Shown here piece by piece: positions 29,398 to 38,723 of a DNA stretch of 64,000 nucleotides. The notes beneath the pieces were generated by a model, which did no database searches, was not told where the DNA came from, and worked only from the letters and a program-made list of their open reading frames with translations. Source of the stretch: Ramlibacter agri (lineage in GTDB: Bacteria; Pseudomonadota; Gammaproteobacteria; Burkholderiales; Burkholderiaceae_C); NCBI RefSeq assembly GCF_012927085.1, contig NZ_JABBFX010000002.1, positions 1,178,001 through 1,242,000 of the forward strand, written 5' to 3'. Numbering within the stretch: position 1 is the stretch's first letter; every line of letters begins with the position of its first letter. Both the position numbers and the translations under genes were made by a program.

Positions 29398-30053
29398 GTC
29401 GGCGTCCGGTAGCTGATGATCCAGTGATGCGCCTGCCGGGGGCCGAAACGGAACAGGTACTCGCCCACGTCCAGCGTGCGTCCGGGGAACAGCGCGTCGA
29501 GTTCTTCACGCTCGGGAATGGTGAGCGTGCAGCCGGCCTGGCCGGTGACCTCGGAGCGGTACATGGAGTTGCCGAGCGGCTGCGCTTCGCGCTGGGACAC
29601 GTCCCCGGGCGCGGCCGTCGCCACCAGCACGATCCCGCCGGGACGCAGCACCCGCTCGATCTCGGAGACCGCGCCGGCCCAGCCCTGGCGGTCGTTGTAG
29701 TAGATGACCTGCCAGGCGATCACCGCATCGAAGAAGCCATGGTCAAAGGGCAGCGGCGCGCCCGGCGTGACGAGTCGCAGCGCCGCCTCGCGCCCCGCGG
29801 CTTGCAGGCGGGCGCGCGCGATCTCCAGCGCGCTGGCCGAGACCTCGGTGCCATGCATTTCATGGCCCAGGCTCGCCAGGTGTGCCGTGTTGGCGCCGGT
29901 GCCGCAGCCGTAATCGAGCACGCGCACCGGCTGCGACGAAGGCAGCAGGCCGGCGGCCAGCCGCACCAGCATCTCGTTCGGGTAGCGCAGGTCGTTGCGG
30001 CCCGTGGCGTAGAGGTTCTCCCAGACCTGGGCGTTGTGGGCGGCGGCGCTCAT
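29394..30053 (-). CDS. Class I SAM-dependent methyltransferase
   Basis: A 219-residue methyltransferase with motif I VLDYGCGTGANTAHL, an acidic residue ending strand 2 (GTEVS) and the motif IERVLRPGGIVLVATA. It is placed between legG and the deacetylase with overlapping codons on both sides, so it is likely to act on the same sugar, giving an O- or N-methyl group. The target atom is unknown. The ATG at 30053 was chosen because it overlaps the legG stop; the longer frame runs through legG and is a shadow. Confidence 0.88.
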   Translation of the reverse strand: MSAAAHNAQVWENLYATGRNDLRYPNEMLVRLAAGLLPSSQPVRVLDYGCGTGANTAHLASLGHEMHGTEVSASALEIARARLQAAGREAALRLVTPGAPLPFDHGFFDAVIAWQVIYYNDRQGWAGAVSEIERVLRPGGIVLVATAAPGDVSQREAQPLGNSMYRSEVTGQAGCTLTIPEREELDALFPGRTLDVGEYLFRFGPRQAHHWIISYRTPT

Positions 30054-31222
30054 GGATTCCTTCCGCCCGCGACTAGCGGGTCTTCGGTCTTGGGGCGCAG
30101 CGCGCGCAGGTCGGTGTGCAACAGGAATTGCGCGGCGCGCTCGCTGGCATCGCCGCTGCCATAGGGGTTCACGACCTGGGCGACGATCGCACCGAACGCC
30201 GGCGACAGCACGCGCGCAATCGCGGCATCGATCGCGGCGCGATCGGCATCGCAGAAGACGACGTTGGCACCGGCGAGGCGGCCCCGCTGGCGCACGCCCA
30301 CGTCGACCGCCGCCAGCGGCACGCTGGCCGCCTCCAGGATGCCCGAGGACGAATTGCCGATGATGAGGCGGGCGTTCTTGTAGACCGACAGGAAATCGTC
30401 GCGCTCGAGGTTGCGGTAGGCGAAGAAGCGCGGCTGGTCGCGCCGCTGCTCGATGGCCTCGACCAGGCCGCGATTGGCCGGATCCGAATTGGGGTAGCCG
30501 ACCACCGCGCCGAGGCCGTGTGCCGCCAGTGCGTCGAGCATGCGTCCCAGAACTTGCGGCGCGATGTCTCGCTCCACCGGGTCCGGGTGGAACATGACCA
30601 GCGCGTAGTCGCCCAGCGCCGCCGGCAGGCCGAGGCGCTGCTGCAATTGTTCGCGCGGGATCGCGCGGTGGGCACGGAAATTGTCCAGCGACAGGTTGCC
30701 GACCACGCGGATGCGCTCGTCGGGCTCGCCCAGGCGCAGCAGGCGCTGGCGATGGGCCTCGACGGCCACCAGGTGGTAGGTGGAGAGCTTGGAGGCCGCG
30801 TGCCGCACCGGGTTGTCCACGTAGCCGCTCATCGTGTGGTCGCCGCCGTAGAAATGGACGGTCGGGATCTCGAGGTAGGCGCCCAGCATCGCGCCTATCC
30901 ACACTTCCTCGCGGTCACCGGCGTAGACGATGGCATCGGGCTGCCAGGACGCGACGGCATCGATGGCGCCTTGCAGCAGGATGCTCGCGGACTTCAGCCG
31001 CGAGGACGGCGTGTCCGAATCGATCAGGCTTTCGACGGCCAGCAGCACCTGCAGGCCATCGGCGCGGATCTGGTCGATGCTGTGCCCGTAGGTGCGCGAG
31101 AGATGCGCGCCGCCGACCAGCAGGCGCAGATCTGCCTGCGGATCGGCCTGCAGCCGCCGGTACAGCGCGCTCATGAGGTCGTAGTCGGACCGGATGCCGG
31201 TGATGGCCAGGATCTTCTTCAC
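30050..31222 (-). CDS. legG: Hydrolysing nucleotide-sugar 2-epimerase (NeuC/LegG type)
   Basis: A 390-residue GT-B-fold enzyme that removes the nucleotide and inverts C2. The N-terminus KKILAITGIRSDYDLM, the GDREEV motif in the first domain and GNSSSGILEA in the second are typical for NeuC-type proteins. In the legionaminic acid route this yields the 2,4-diacetamido-2,4,6-trideoxymannose that LegI condenses with PEP. The start is a GTG that overlaps the wbqC stop (GTGA), and the stop overlaps the methyltransferase start. Confidence 0.88.
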   Translation of the reverse strand: MKKILAITGIRSDYDLMSALYRRLQADPQADLRLLVGGAHLSRTYGHSIDQIRADGLQVLLAVESLIDSDTPSSRLKSASILLQGAIDAVASWQPDAIVYAGDREEVWIGAMLGAYLEIPTVHFYGGDHTMSGYVDNPVRHAASKLSTYHLVAVEAHRQRLLRLGEPDERIRVVGNLSLDNFRAHRAIPREQLQQRLGLPAALGDYALVMFHPDPVERDIAPQVLGRMLDALAAHGLGAVVGYPNSDPANRGLVEAIEQRRDQPRFFAYRNLERDDFLSVYKNARLIIGNSSSGILEAASVPLAAVDVGVRQRGRLAGANVVFCDADRAAIDAAIARVLSPAFGAIVAQVVNPYGSGDASERAAQFLLHTDLRALRPKTEDPLVAGGRNP

Positions 31223-31917
31223 GCCGCTTCCTCCACGCCGAGAAAACTGCGCGCACGCTCGCAACCGACGTTGAACAGCAGGTCCAGGCAGGACAGGCCG
31301 GGCACGAAGGTGGCAGCGTTCTTCTGGGGGTACTCGGGATGCACGAAGCGATCGTAGCGCAGGGCCATGGAGCCGAAAGCGGACTCGTCCTGGTAGGCCT
31401 GGGCCCCGGTGCCGGAGAGATAGCAGCTCGCGCCGGCGGCTTGCGCCAGGGCGACGACGAGCTCGCCGCGCTTCGCGGCGCGGTCGTAGTCCAGGCTGCT
31501 TTGCAGCACCAGGCGGGTCGGGATCTCCAGCCACTCCAGCGCCAGCCGCATCGAAGCGAACACCACGTCGAACAGTGTCGCATGGGGCATCGCCAGGAAG
31601 GCTTCGACCTTGGGCATCACTTCGCCATAGGCCGGGTGGCGCCGGTAATTGGCCTGCAGGAAATCCCGGTGCTTGCGGGCCCAGGCGGGGTCGGCCAGTT
31701 CGATGTCGCGAAAGCGCCGCTGCAGGTAGCCTTTGCGCACGAACGGAATGGACAGGTACTTCGCCTCGCCCTGCGCCGTGAGGAACAGGTTGCGGTGCTG
31801 GTACAGGCTGTCGCTCAGCTGCACTTCGTCCATGACGACCAGCGTGTCGCTGCCGGCGATCTTGTGCAGCAGCCCAAGCCACGGAAAGTAACCGGGCTGG
31901 TGGATGGACACGATCAT
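31219..31917 (-). CDS. WbqC-family protein
   Basis: A 232-residue protein with the WbqC signature at the N-terminus: IHQPGYFPWLGLLHKI, then VMDEVQ and RNLFLTAQG, SIPFVRKG. The family is common in O-antigen and capsule clusters and is suspected to be an acyl- or aminotransferase-like enzyme for sugar modification, but no biochemical role is certain. It lies exactly between legI and legG, with overlapping codons on both sides, so it is part of the nonulosonate module. Confidence 0.9.
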   Translation of the reverse strand: MIVSIHQPGYFPWLGLLHKIAGSDTLVVMDEVQLSDSLYQHRNLFLTAQGEAKYLSIPFVRKGYLQRRFRDIELADPAWARKHRDFLQANYRRHPAYGEVMPKVEAFLAMPHATLFDVVFASMRLALEWLEIPTRLVLQSSLDYDRAAKRGELVVALAQAAGASCYLSGTGAQAYQDESAFGSMALRYDRFVHPEYPQKNAATFVPGLSCLDLLFNVGCERARSFLGVEEAA

Positions 31918-32936
31918 GCGCCGGGCTCGATCGGTTCGTCGGCCGCGTAGTCGCGTTGCGCGCGGCGTCCCACGACTTCATGCCAGCGCATCGGCGAAAT
32001 GCCAGTGCCCGGCCGCTTCACCGTCAGGTTCTGTTCGTCCAGCAGTTCGCCCGCGGCGATCGCGCGCGCCGCGACGATGGACTTGCGGGCCACCGCCACG
32101 TTCTTGGCCTCGCTGGGCGAAGGCCTCTTGATGCCGTCACCCAGGCCGGCTTCCACCGCGCGGATGCCGGCGACCATCGCGGCCAGTTCCGCCGGCTCCA
32201 GGCTCGCCACGTGGTCCGGGCCCGGCAAGTTGCGATCCAGCGTGAAATGCTTTTCGATGCAGCGCGCGCCCAAGGCCACGGCGCCGCAGGCGATGGCGAT
32301 GCCGCTCGTGTGGTCCGAGTAGCCATAGGCCGTGCCCAGCGCCTCGCCCATGCGCGCCATGGCGCGCAGGTTCACGTCCCCGAAGGGCGTCGGGTATTCG
32401 GTGTTGCAGTGGAGCACGCAGACCTGCTCGCGGCTGCAGCCCTGGGCCAGCAGCACGTCCAGCGCCTGCGCCGCTTCGGCCAGGTTCGCCATGCCGGTGG
32501 ACAGGATCACGGGCTGGCGCTGGCGGCCGATGCGCTCCAGGTAAGGCAGGTTCGTGATCTCGCCGGACGGGATCTTCCACAGCGGCAGCTTCAGGCTCGC
32601 CAGGAACTCCACGCTGTCCAGGTCGAAGGCGGTGGAGAACAGCAGGATGCCGCGCCTGGCCGCATGCGCGAGCAGCTTGTGATGCGCTTCCTGGCTCAGC
32701 TCCAGGCGCTGCAACATCTCGAACTGGGTCTCGGCGCGGCCGGTGTTCGCCTGCTGGTAATCGGCCATCCGCGCCGCGCGGGTCACGAGCGCCTCGGCCC
32801 GGAAGGTCTGGAACTTGACCGCGTCGCAGCCGGCATCGGCGGCGGCGTCGACCAGGCGCAGCGCCATGCCGAGATCGCCGTTGTGGTTGACCCCGGCCTC
32901 GCCGATCACGAAAACTTTCTGGTCCCAGGGCGTCAT
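31914..32936 (-). CDS. legI: N-acetylneuraminate-synthase-like legionaminic acid synthase
   Basis: A 340-residue NeuB-family enzyme that condenses the six-carbon sugar with phosphoenolpyruvate to form the nine-carbon acid. The N-terminal barrel has IGEAGVNHNGD, DAVKFQTF and KIPSGEITNLPYL; the C-terminal SAF/antifreeze-like domain (about residues 280-335) contains KRPGTGISP. Length is typical. Assignment to LegI follows from the GDP-route partner genes. Start and stop codons overlap both neighbours. Confidence 0.9.
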   Translation of the reverse strand: MTPWDQKVFVIGEAGVNHNGDLGMALRLVDAAADAGCDAVKFQTFRAEALVTRAARMADYQQANTGRAETQFEMLQRLELSQEAHHKLLAHAARRGILLFSTAFDLDSVEFLASLKLPLWKIPSGEITNLPYLERIGRQRQPVILSTGMANLAEAAQALDVLLAQGCSREQVCVLHCNTEYPTPFGDVNLRAMARMGEALGTAYGYSDHTSGIAIACGAVALGARCIEKHFTLDRNLPGPDHVASLEPAELAAMVAGIRAVEAGLGDGIKRPSPSEAKNVAVARKSIVAARAIAAGELLDEQNLTVKRPGTGISPMRWHEVVGRRAQRDYAADEPIEPGA

Positions 32937-33550
32937 GCCTGCCTCCTTGCGGGCACGCCGACCCAGGTTCCGGCCGGCAGGTCGTGCGTGACGACCGCGC
33001 CGGCCCCGATGATCGCGCCGGCGCCGATGCGCAGACCTTGCAGCACCACCGCGCCGCTGCCCACCAGCACGCCCTCTTCCACGATCACGCCGCCATTGAG
33101 GATGGCGCCGGTGGAGACGTGGCAGTGGTCCGCCACCACCGCGTCGTGTTCCACGATCGCGCCGGTGTTCACGATGCAGTTGCGCCCCACGCGCGCATTC
33201 GCGTTCAGCACGGCGCGGTGCATGGCGATGCTGCCCGCGCCCAGCTGCGCCTCGCGCCCGATCACGGCATGCGGCGAACGGACGGTGGCGAGCGGCCGGC
33301 CAGCGGCCAGGATGCGCTCGAACAGGCGGCGCCGCAGGTCGGCGCTGCCGGTCTGGCCCACCGTGACGATGAATTCCATGGCCGCGGCTTCGGGCGATGC
33401 CATCCAGCGGTCGTCGCCCAGCCAGGCCAGGCCCGCGGGCGCCGTGCCCTCGCGCGCATCGAGCACGCCGGCGGCCTCGCGCCCGGCGGCCGCGATGACG
33501 TCCGCGCAAGCCAGGCAATGTCCGCCGCCTCCCACCAGAACGATCTTCAT
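32933..33550 (-). CDS. legH: Left-handed beta-helix sugar N-acetyltransferase (NeuD/PglD/LegH type)
   Basis: A 205-residue acyltransferase. A small N-terminal Rossmann-like domain (KIVLVGGGGH) binds the nucleotide sugar, and hexapeptide repeats from about residue 95 to the end (GRNCIVNTGAIVEHD, then VGSGAVVLQGLRIGAGAIIGAGAVVT) form the beta-helix. It would acetylate the 4-amino group introduced by LegC. Overlapping codons join it to legC and legI. Confidence 0.88.
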   Translation of the reverse strand: MKIVLVGGGGHCLACADVIAAAGREAAGVLDAREGTAPAGLAWLGDDRWMASPEAAAMEFIVTVGQTGSADLRRRLFERILAAGRPLATVRSPHAVIGREAQLGAGSIAMHRAVLNANARVGRNCIVNTGAIVEHDAVVADHCHVSTGAILNGGVIVEEGVLVGSGAVVLQGLRIGAGAIIGAGAVVTHDLPAGTWVGVPARRQA

Positions 33551-34704
33551 GGCCGCACGCTGCTGGGAAGGTTGACGATGCGCGCGGCGGCCGCGCGCGC
33601 GTGGTCCAGCGGCCCGCAGGTCGCCGAGGCGAAAGCCGGCAGCTCCGGCATCAGCTGCCAGACCGGCCGCGCCTGGATGCCGCCGTCGTTGGCGGCCTGC
33701 AGGAAGGCGTCGCGTTCCGCGGCGTCGTCGACCAGGATCGCATTGAGCCAGAAATTGGAACGGGTGCCCGCAAGCTCCTGCGCGAACGGAATCCCCAGCT
33801 GCGCGCAGCGCGCCGCATAGGCCTGCGCCGTCGCGCGCTTGTTCGCCAGGAAGCCTTCCAGCTGCTCCAGCTGCGCGCACGCGACCGCCGCATTGAGGTT
33901 GGGCAGCCGGTAGTTGAAGCCGACCTCGTCGTGGAAGAAATCCCAGCGGTGCGGCACCTTCGCGGTGGTGGTGAGGTGCTTGGCGCGCCGTGCCAGCGCC
34001 GGGTCGTCGGTGACCACCGCGCCGCCGCCGCCGCTGGTGACCGTCTTGTTGCCGTTGAAGCTGAAGGTGCCGAGCTTTCCGAAGGTGCCGGTGTGGCGGC
34101 CGCCAATGGTGGAGCCCAGCGACTCGGCGGCATCCTCGACCAGCACCAGGTGCCAGCGTTCGCAGATCTCGGCCAGTTCCTGCGCGCGGCCCGGCAGGCC
34201 GAAGGTGTGCATGGGCACGACGGCGGCGATGCGGCGGCCGGTCTCGCGGTGGCGGCAGGCGCCGGCCACGCGCTCGCAACGGCTTTCCAGAAATTCCTTC
34301 AGCGCCGCGGGCGACAGGCTCAAGGTGTCGGGATCGATGTCGACGAACACCGGCTGCGCCCGCTGGTAGGCCAGCGCGTTGCAGGTCGCGACGAAGGACA
34401 GCGGCTGCGTGATCACCTCGTCGCCGTCCGTCACGCCGGCCAGGATCAGCGCCATGTGCAGCGCCGCGGTGCCGTTCATGGTGGCGACGGCGTACTTCGC
34501 GCCGGTGATGTCCTGCATCATCTGCTCGAAGCAGTCCACGAAAGGCCCGACCGAGGACACGAAGGTCGTGTCGATGCACTCTGCCAGGTAGCGCTTCTCG
34601 TTGCCGGCGAACACCGGCGCGTGCAGGGGAATGGGACCGGCGGCGCCATAGAGCTCGCGCACGAAGGCAAGCAGTTCCCGCAGCGGCGCCCGGAGCTCAG
34701 ACAT
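33547..34704 (-). CDS. legC: LegC-type PLP sugar aminotransferase
   Basis: A 385-residue DegT/DnrJ/EryC1-family aminotransferase. The PLP-binding Lys220 lies in FSFNGNKTVTSGGGG, with VEDAAES upstream. The N-terminus (HAPVFAGNEKRYLAECIDT) matches the LegC subgroup, which aminates C4 of the keto sugar made by LegB. Its 5' end overlaps the 3' end of legB by 8 bases. Confidence 0.9.
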   Translation of the reverse strand: MSELRAPLRELLAFVRELYGAAGPIPLHAPVFAGNEKRYLAECIDTTFVSSVGPFVDCFEQMMQDITGAKYAVATMNGTAALHMALILAGVTDGDEVITQPLSFVATCNALAYQRAQPVFVDIDPDTLSLSPAALKEFLESRCERVAGACRHRETGRRIAAVVPMHTFGLPGRAQELAEICERWHLVLVEDAAESLGSTIGGRHTGTFGKLGTFSFNGNKTVTSGGGGAVVTDDPALARRAKHLTTTAKVPHRWDFFHDEVGFNYRLPNLNAAVACAQLEQLEGFLANKRATAQAYAARCAQLGIPFAQELAGTRSNFWLNAILVDDAAERDAFLQAANDGGIQARPVWQLMPELPAFASATCGPLDHARAAAARIVNLPSSVRP

Positions 34705-35683
34705 TGTAGAGATCAGCCTTGTAGCGCGTGAGGTTGGCAGGCTGGCGGAACCATTCGATGCTGCGCGCCAGCCCCTGTTCCAGCGTGTACCGCGGCTCGA
34801 AGCCCGTGAGGCTGCGGATCAGCGTGTTGTCGCACCAGAGGCGCTGGACCTCGGAGTTCTCGGGCCGCAGGCGGGCAGGATCGCATACGAATTCCACCTC
34901 GGAACCCATCAGCCGACGGATGGTCTCCAGCGTGTCGCCAACGGAAATCTCGTAGTTGGAACCGATGTTCACCGTCTTGCCGATGGCCGCCTCGCATTCG
35001 GCCAGCAGCAGCAGGCCGCGGCAGGTGTCCTCGACGTAGTTGAAGTCGCGCGTGGGCCGCGTGTCGCCCAGCTCGATGCGGGTGCGGCCGGCGGCGATCT
35101 GCGTGATGATGGTCGGGATCACGGCCCGCGCGCTCTGGCGCGGCCCGTAGGTGTTGAACGGCCGCGCCACCGTCACCGGCAGGCCGAAGGCGTAGTGGAA
35201 GCTCATCGCCATCGCGTCGGAGCCGATCTTGCTGGCGCTGTACGGCGACTGCGGCTGCAACGGATGCTTCTCGTCGATGGGAACGTAGAGGGCGCTGCCA
35301 TAGACCTCGGAGGTGGAGGTCTGGATGAAGCGCTTCACGCCGTGCTCCTTCGCCGCCTGGCACAGGTTCAGCGTGCCCTTGACGTTGGTGTCGACGTAGC
35401 TGTCCGGCGCGACGTAGGAATAGGGAATCGCGATCAGCGCCGCCAGGTTGAAGACGATGTCCTGCCCCGCGACCAGGGTGCGGCAGAAGTGCGGGTCGCG
35501 CACGTCGCCGCTGACCACGCGGATGCGGTCGCGGCAATCGACCGTCTCCAGCCAGCCCCAGTCGTTGTTCGAGTTGTAGACCGCCAGCGCCGTCACGTCG
35601 TAGCCCGACGCCACCAGCAGTTCCACCAGGTGCGAGCCGATGAAGCCATCGCCCCCCGTCACCAATGCCTTTGCCTTGCCCAT
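34697..35683 (-). CDS. legB: GDP-GlcNAc 4,6-dehydratase (LegB type)
   Basis: A 328-residue extended short-chain dehydrogenase. The glycine motif TGGDGFIG is at the N-terminus, followed by VYNSNNDWGWL, LAALIAIPYSY, the catalytic TSTSEVYG and YSASK, and RPFNTYGPRQSARAVIPT. The YNSxxxWGWL and AIPYSY stretches mark the LegB subgroup. It oxidises C4 and removes the 6-hydroxyl, opening the legionaminic acid route. It starts 3 bases after the glycosyltransferase-like gene. Confidence 0.9.
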   Translation of the reverse strand: MGKAKALVTGGDGFIGSHLVELLVASGYDVTALAVYNSNNDWGWLETVDCRDRIRVVSGDVRDPHFCRTLVAGQDIVFNLAALIAIPYSYVAPDSYVDTNVKGTLNLCQAAKEHGVKRFIQTSTSEVYGSALYVPIDEKHPLQPQSPYSASKIGSDAMAMSFHYAFGLPVTVARPFNTYGPRQSARAVIPTIITQIAAGRTRIELGDTRPTRDFNYVEDTCRGLLLLAECEAAIGKTVNIGSNYEISVGDTLETIRRLMGSEVEFVCDPARLRPENSEVQRLWCDNTLIRSLTGFEPRYTLEQGLARSIEWFRQPANLTRYKADLYNV

Positions 35684-35686
35684 GTC

Positions 35687-36925
35687 CTACTGTCCTCCCG
35701 CGCGCTGCGCGCGCAGCATGTCCCGCACCACTCCCAGCACCGCCGCGGTCGCCAGCGGCGCGTCGCCAGTCGCGTCCCGCCGCGGCAGGCGGCTCACGGC
35801 GTCCAGCGCCGGCGCCAGCCGCGGCAAATCCACCGCGCCGTCGGCCAGGCCGAAACGCTCCCAGGGCGTCTCCGCGTCCCAGGGCGTCCCCAGGACGCGG
35901 ATGACGCGCGCACCGGCCAGGCCGCCTTCGATGCCTACCGTCGAATTCACCGTCACCACCAGGTCCACCGCGTTCAGCAGGGGCGGCAAGGGCCAGTCGG
36001 GCCCGCCGGTGAGTTGCAGGCGCGGCTGGTCCTCCAGCCGGTGCGAGGCGTCACCCGGCCGCGGCCGGATGCAGACCACCACATCCTCCTGCGGCGCTGC
36101 CCACGCCAGCAAGGCCGCGCGCAGTTGCCCGGGCAGGTCGGTGCCGCCCCAGGCGCCTGCGACCGGGTGGTAGGCCGGGAATTCCTGCACCGGGTACAGC
36201 ACCACGCGCTTGCCACCCCAGCCCATCTTCTCGCGCAGAGCCCGGCCGGCAGACCGGCTCGCGGGTTGGCGCAGCACGTCGAAGGCGGGGTTGCCCGTGC
36301 AGTGCACGGCTTCCGGCGCTGCGCCGCATTCCACCAGCACCTTCTTCACGTGCTCGTTCAGCACGCAGATCGCATCGGCATAGCCGGGCGCGGCAAAGCG
36401 CGCGGCCGCGTCGCGCTCGATGAAGGAATCGATGAGGCACAGCGAAGGGATGCCCAGCTCCCGCGCCGCCAGGAAAGCCGCCTGTTCGGCGCGCGGCGAG
36501 GCCGTGCTCACCAGCAGCTCGGGCTGCACCTCCTGCAGGACGCGCCGCAGCACGCCCACGGGCAGGAAGCTGTGGCGCCCTTTCTCGGCGTATTCGCGCA
36601 AGGCCCCGGCCTCGCCGTGCTGCGCGACCAGTTCGGCGAAGGACAGCCCCAGGTAGGCGATCGATTCCTCGCGCTCGATGGCGGCGTTCGCGGTCTGCCC
36701 CAGCAGCTGCTCGCCCCAGCGGCGCGCCTCGTGGTCCGCGGGCGCCAGGAAATCCTTGAATTGCAGCAGCGGCAGGCCGGCCTCGCGCACGGCGGCCGCC
36801 GCGGTGGTGAGCCCCAGGATCACCGGCTGGGCCAGCCCCGATTCCCCCAGCGCCCGCGCCACGGGAAGCACCATCTGGATGTGGGCTCCGCCATAGGCAA
36901 CGAACAGGATCTTGGGGACCGGCAT
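35687..36925 (-). CDS. GT-B-fold glycosyltransferase-like protein
   Basis: A 412-residue soluble protein. The N-terminus KILFVAYGGAHIQMVLPVARAL and the late motif VDLVVTVNSTVGIEGGLAGARVIRVLG resemble GT-B proteins such as capsule glycosyltransferases and nucleotide-sugar epimerases. It is the only glycosyltransferase-like protein in the operon apart from the initiating sugar transferase, so it is the best candidate for transferring the CMP-activated nonulosonate, but that is inference. It lies 8 bases after the asparagine-synthase gene and 3 bases before legB. Confidence 0.6.
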   Translation of the reverse strand: MPVPKILFVAYGGAHIQMVLPVARALGESGLAQPVILGLTTAAAAVREAGLPLLQFKDFLAPADHEARRWGEQLLGQTANAAIEREESIAYLGLSFAELVAQHGEAGALREYAEKGRHSFLPVGVLRRVLQEVQPELLVSTASPRAEQAAFLAARELGIPSLCLIDSFIERDAAARFAAPGYADAICVLNEHVKKVLVECGAAPEAVHCTGNPAFDVLRQPASRSAGRALREKMGWGGKRVVLYPVQEFPAYHPVAGAWGGTDLPGQLRAALLAWAAPQEDVVVCIRPRPGDASHRLEDQPRLQLTGGPDWPLPPLLNAVDLVVTVNSTVGIEGGLAGARVIRVLGTPWDAETPWERFGLADGAVDLPRLAPALDAVSRLPRRDATGDAPLATAAVLGVVRDMLRAQRAGGQ

Positions 36926-36933
36926 GCGGCCGA

Positions 36934-38721
36934 TTATCCGGCACCCCCTTCGCCGTGATCCCACAAGGCCAGGGCCGCCAGGGCGCGCAACTCGCGGGTG
37001 TGGTTGGCCTTGCCTTCGCGATGCCGCTCCAGCAGGCCCTGCACGGCGGCCGGGCGGAACAGGCGCTGCAGCAGCGGGCTGCCTTGCAGCAGGCCGGCCA
37101 GCCAGGGATAGCTCTCCTTGCGGAACCACTCGCCCACCGGCACCGTGAACATCTGCTTCTTCCGGTAGGCGAGGTCGTGGCCGATCAGCGGCTCCACGGC
37201 CTTCTTGTACCAGTGCTTCTTGTCGCCATCGGCCGCCAGCTTGGTGGCGCCGCGGGCGCGGAAGGCGAACTCCATCATCCGCCAGTCGAGGAAGGGCGTG
37301 CGCGCCTCGATCGACACCGCCATGCCCATGCGGTCCGGCTTGACCAGGTTGTTGCCCGAAAGCAGCAGCTGCATGTCCAGGTACAGCGCCTGGTTCACGC
37401 GGTCGTAATGCGCCGCCTGCTCGAACCAGGGCCGCGCCGCGACGGTGTAGCTGTCGATGCCGGCCAGCTGCGCCGCCACCTCGGGCCGGTACAGCGACTG
37501 CTTGTCCTGCGGCGCGAACAGCGAGATGGAATCGAAATAGGCACGGCGGAAGGCTTCTTCGTCCATCGCGGCCGCCTCTGGGCGCGCGAAGAAATCCTCG
37601 TACTTCTCGTAGCCGGCAAACAGCTCGTCGCCGCCGTCGCCGGTGAGCACCACCTTCACGTGCTTCGCTGCGAGCTCGCTCACGCGCAAGGTCGGCATGA
37701 AGGAAGCGTCGCCATGCGGCTGGTCCAGGTGGTACAGCACCTGCGGCCAGCGATCCAGCATGTTCAGCTCCGCCACTTCCATGGTGTGGGCGCAGCCGAA
37801 GCGCGCCGCCGCCTCCGCCGCATAGCGCGACTCGTCGAAGCGCGGGTCGGCAAAGCCGATGCAGAAGGTCTTGACCGGCTCCTTCACGTGGCGCGCCATC
37901 AGGGCGACGATGGTGCTCGAATCGACGCCGCCGGAAAGGAAGGCGCCCCAGGGCACGTCGGCGCGCAGGCGGATCCGGGTCGCATCGTCGAGGATGGCGA
38001 GGAACTCCTCGGCCCACGCACCGAAGTCGTGGTCCTGCTCGCGCTGCGCCGACAGGTCCCACCAGCGCTCGCTGTGCACGCCGCTGCGCGTGAAGCGCAT
38101 CCAGCAGCCAGGCATGACGTGCTTCACCCCCTGCCAGATGGTCCAGGGCGCGGGAATGTAGTTGAAGGTGAGGTAGTGGTGGACTGCTTCCAGGTCCAGC
38201 GCCGGCTGCAGGCCGCCGGCGCGCAGCGCCTTCAGCTCGGACGCGAACAGCATGCGCCGGCCGTCGTCGTGGAAGTACAGCGGCTTGACGCCGATGCGAT
38301 CGCGCGCCAGGTAGACCGCGTCTTCCCGCGCATCGTCGATCGCGATCGCGAACATGCCGTTCAGCCGGCGCAGGCAGGCGATGCCCTCCCGCTCGTACAG
38401 GCGCAGGATGACCTCGGTGTCCGAATGCGTGTGCAGGGCCACGCCCTGGGCGCGCAGTTCGGCCGCCAGTTCCACGTAGTTGAAGATCTCGCCGTTCTGC
38501 ACCACGGCGACCTGGCCGTCGTCGGACACGAAGGGCTGGTGGCCGCCGGCGAGGTCGATGATGGACAGGCGCCGGTTGCCGACCGCGACACCGCGCCCCG
38601 GCTGCGAGGCGATGCCGGCGTCGTCCGGCCCGCGGTGCCGCAGGCGCTCGCCCATGGCGGCCAGGTCCTCGGGCGAGAGGGCGCGCCGCTGCCGGTCCCA
38701 GTAGCCGAAGATGCCGCACAT
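36934..38721 (-). CDS. asnB: Asparagine-synthase-type amidotransferase
   Basis: A 595-residue glutamine-dependent amidotransferase. Cys2 (MCGIFGYWD) is the glutaminase nucleophile, RHRGPDD and NGEIFNY form the glutamine site, and SGGVDSS (263-269) is the ATP pyrophosphatase loop. Length and layout equal AsnB. In glycan loci such proteins (for example WbpS) amidate the carboxyl group of a uronic-acid-type sugar, which is a plausible job here because the cluster makes a nonulosonic acid; free asparagine synthesis is the alternative. It lies 2 bases after the sugar transferase gene. Confidence 0.88.
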   Translation of the reverse strand: MCGIFGYWDRQRRALSPEDLAAMGERLRHRGPDDAGIASQPGRGVAVGNRRLSIIDLAGGHQPFVSDDGQVAVVQNGEIFNYVELAAELRAQGVALHTHSDTEVILRLYEREGIACLRRLNGMFAIAIDDAREDAVYLARDRIGVKPLYFHDDGRRMLFASELKALRAGGLQPALDLEAVHHYLTFNYIPAPWTIWQGVKHVMPGCWMRFTRSGVHSERWWDLSAQREQDHDFGAWAEEFLAILDDATRIRLRADVPWGAFLSGGVDSSTIVALMARHVKEPVKTFCIGFADPRFDESRYAAEAAARFGCAHTMEVAELNMLDRWPQVLYHLDQPHGDASFMPTLRVSELAAKHVKVVLTGDGGDELFAGYEKYEDFFARPEAAAMDEEAFRRAYFDSISLFAPQDKQSLYRPEVAAQLAGIDSYTVAARPWFEQAAHYDRVNQALYLDMQLLLSGNNLVKPDRMGMAVSIEARTPFLDWRMMEFAFRARGATKLAADGDKKHWYKKAVEPLIGHDLAYRKKQMFTVPVGEWFRKESYPWLAGLLQGSPLLQRLFRPAAVQGLLERHREGKANHTRELRALAALALWDHGEGGAG

Positions 38722-38723
38722 GG

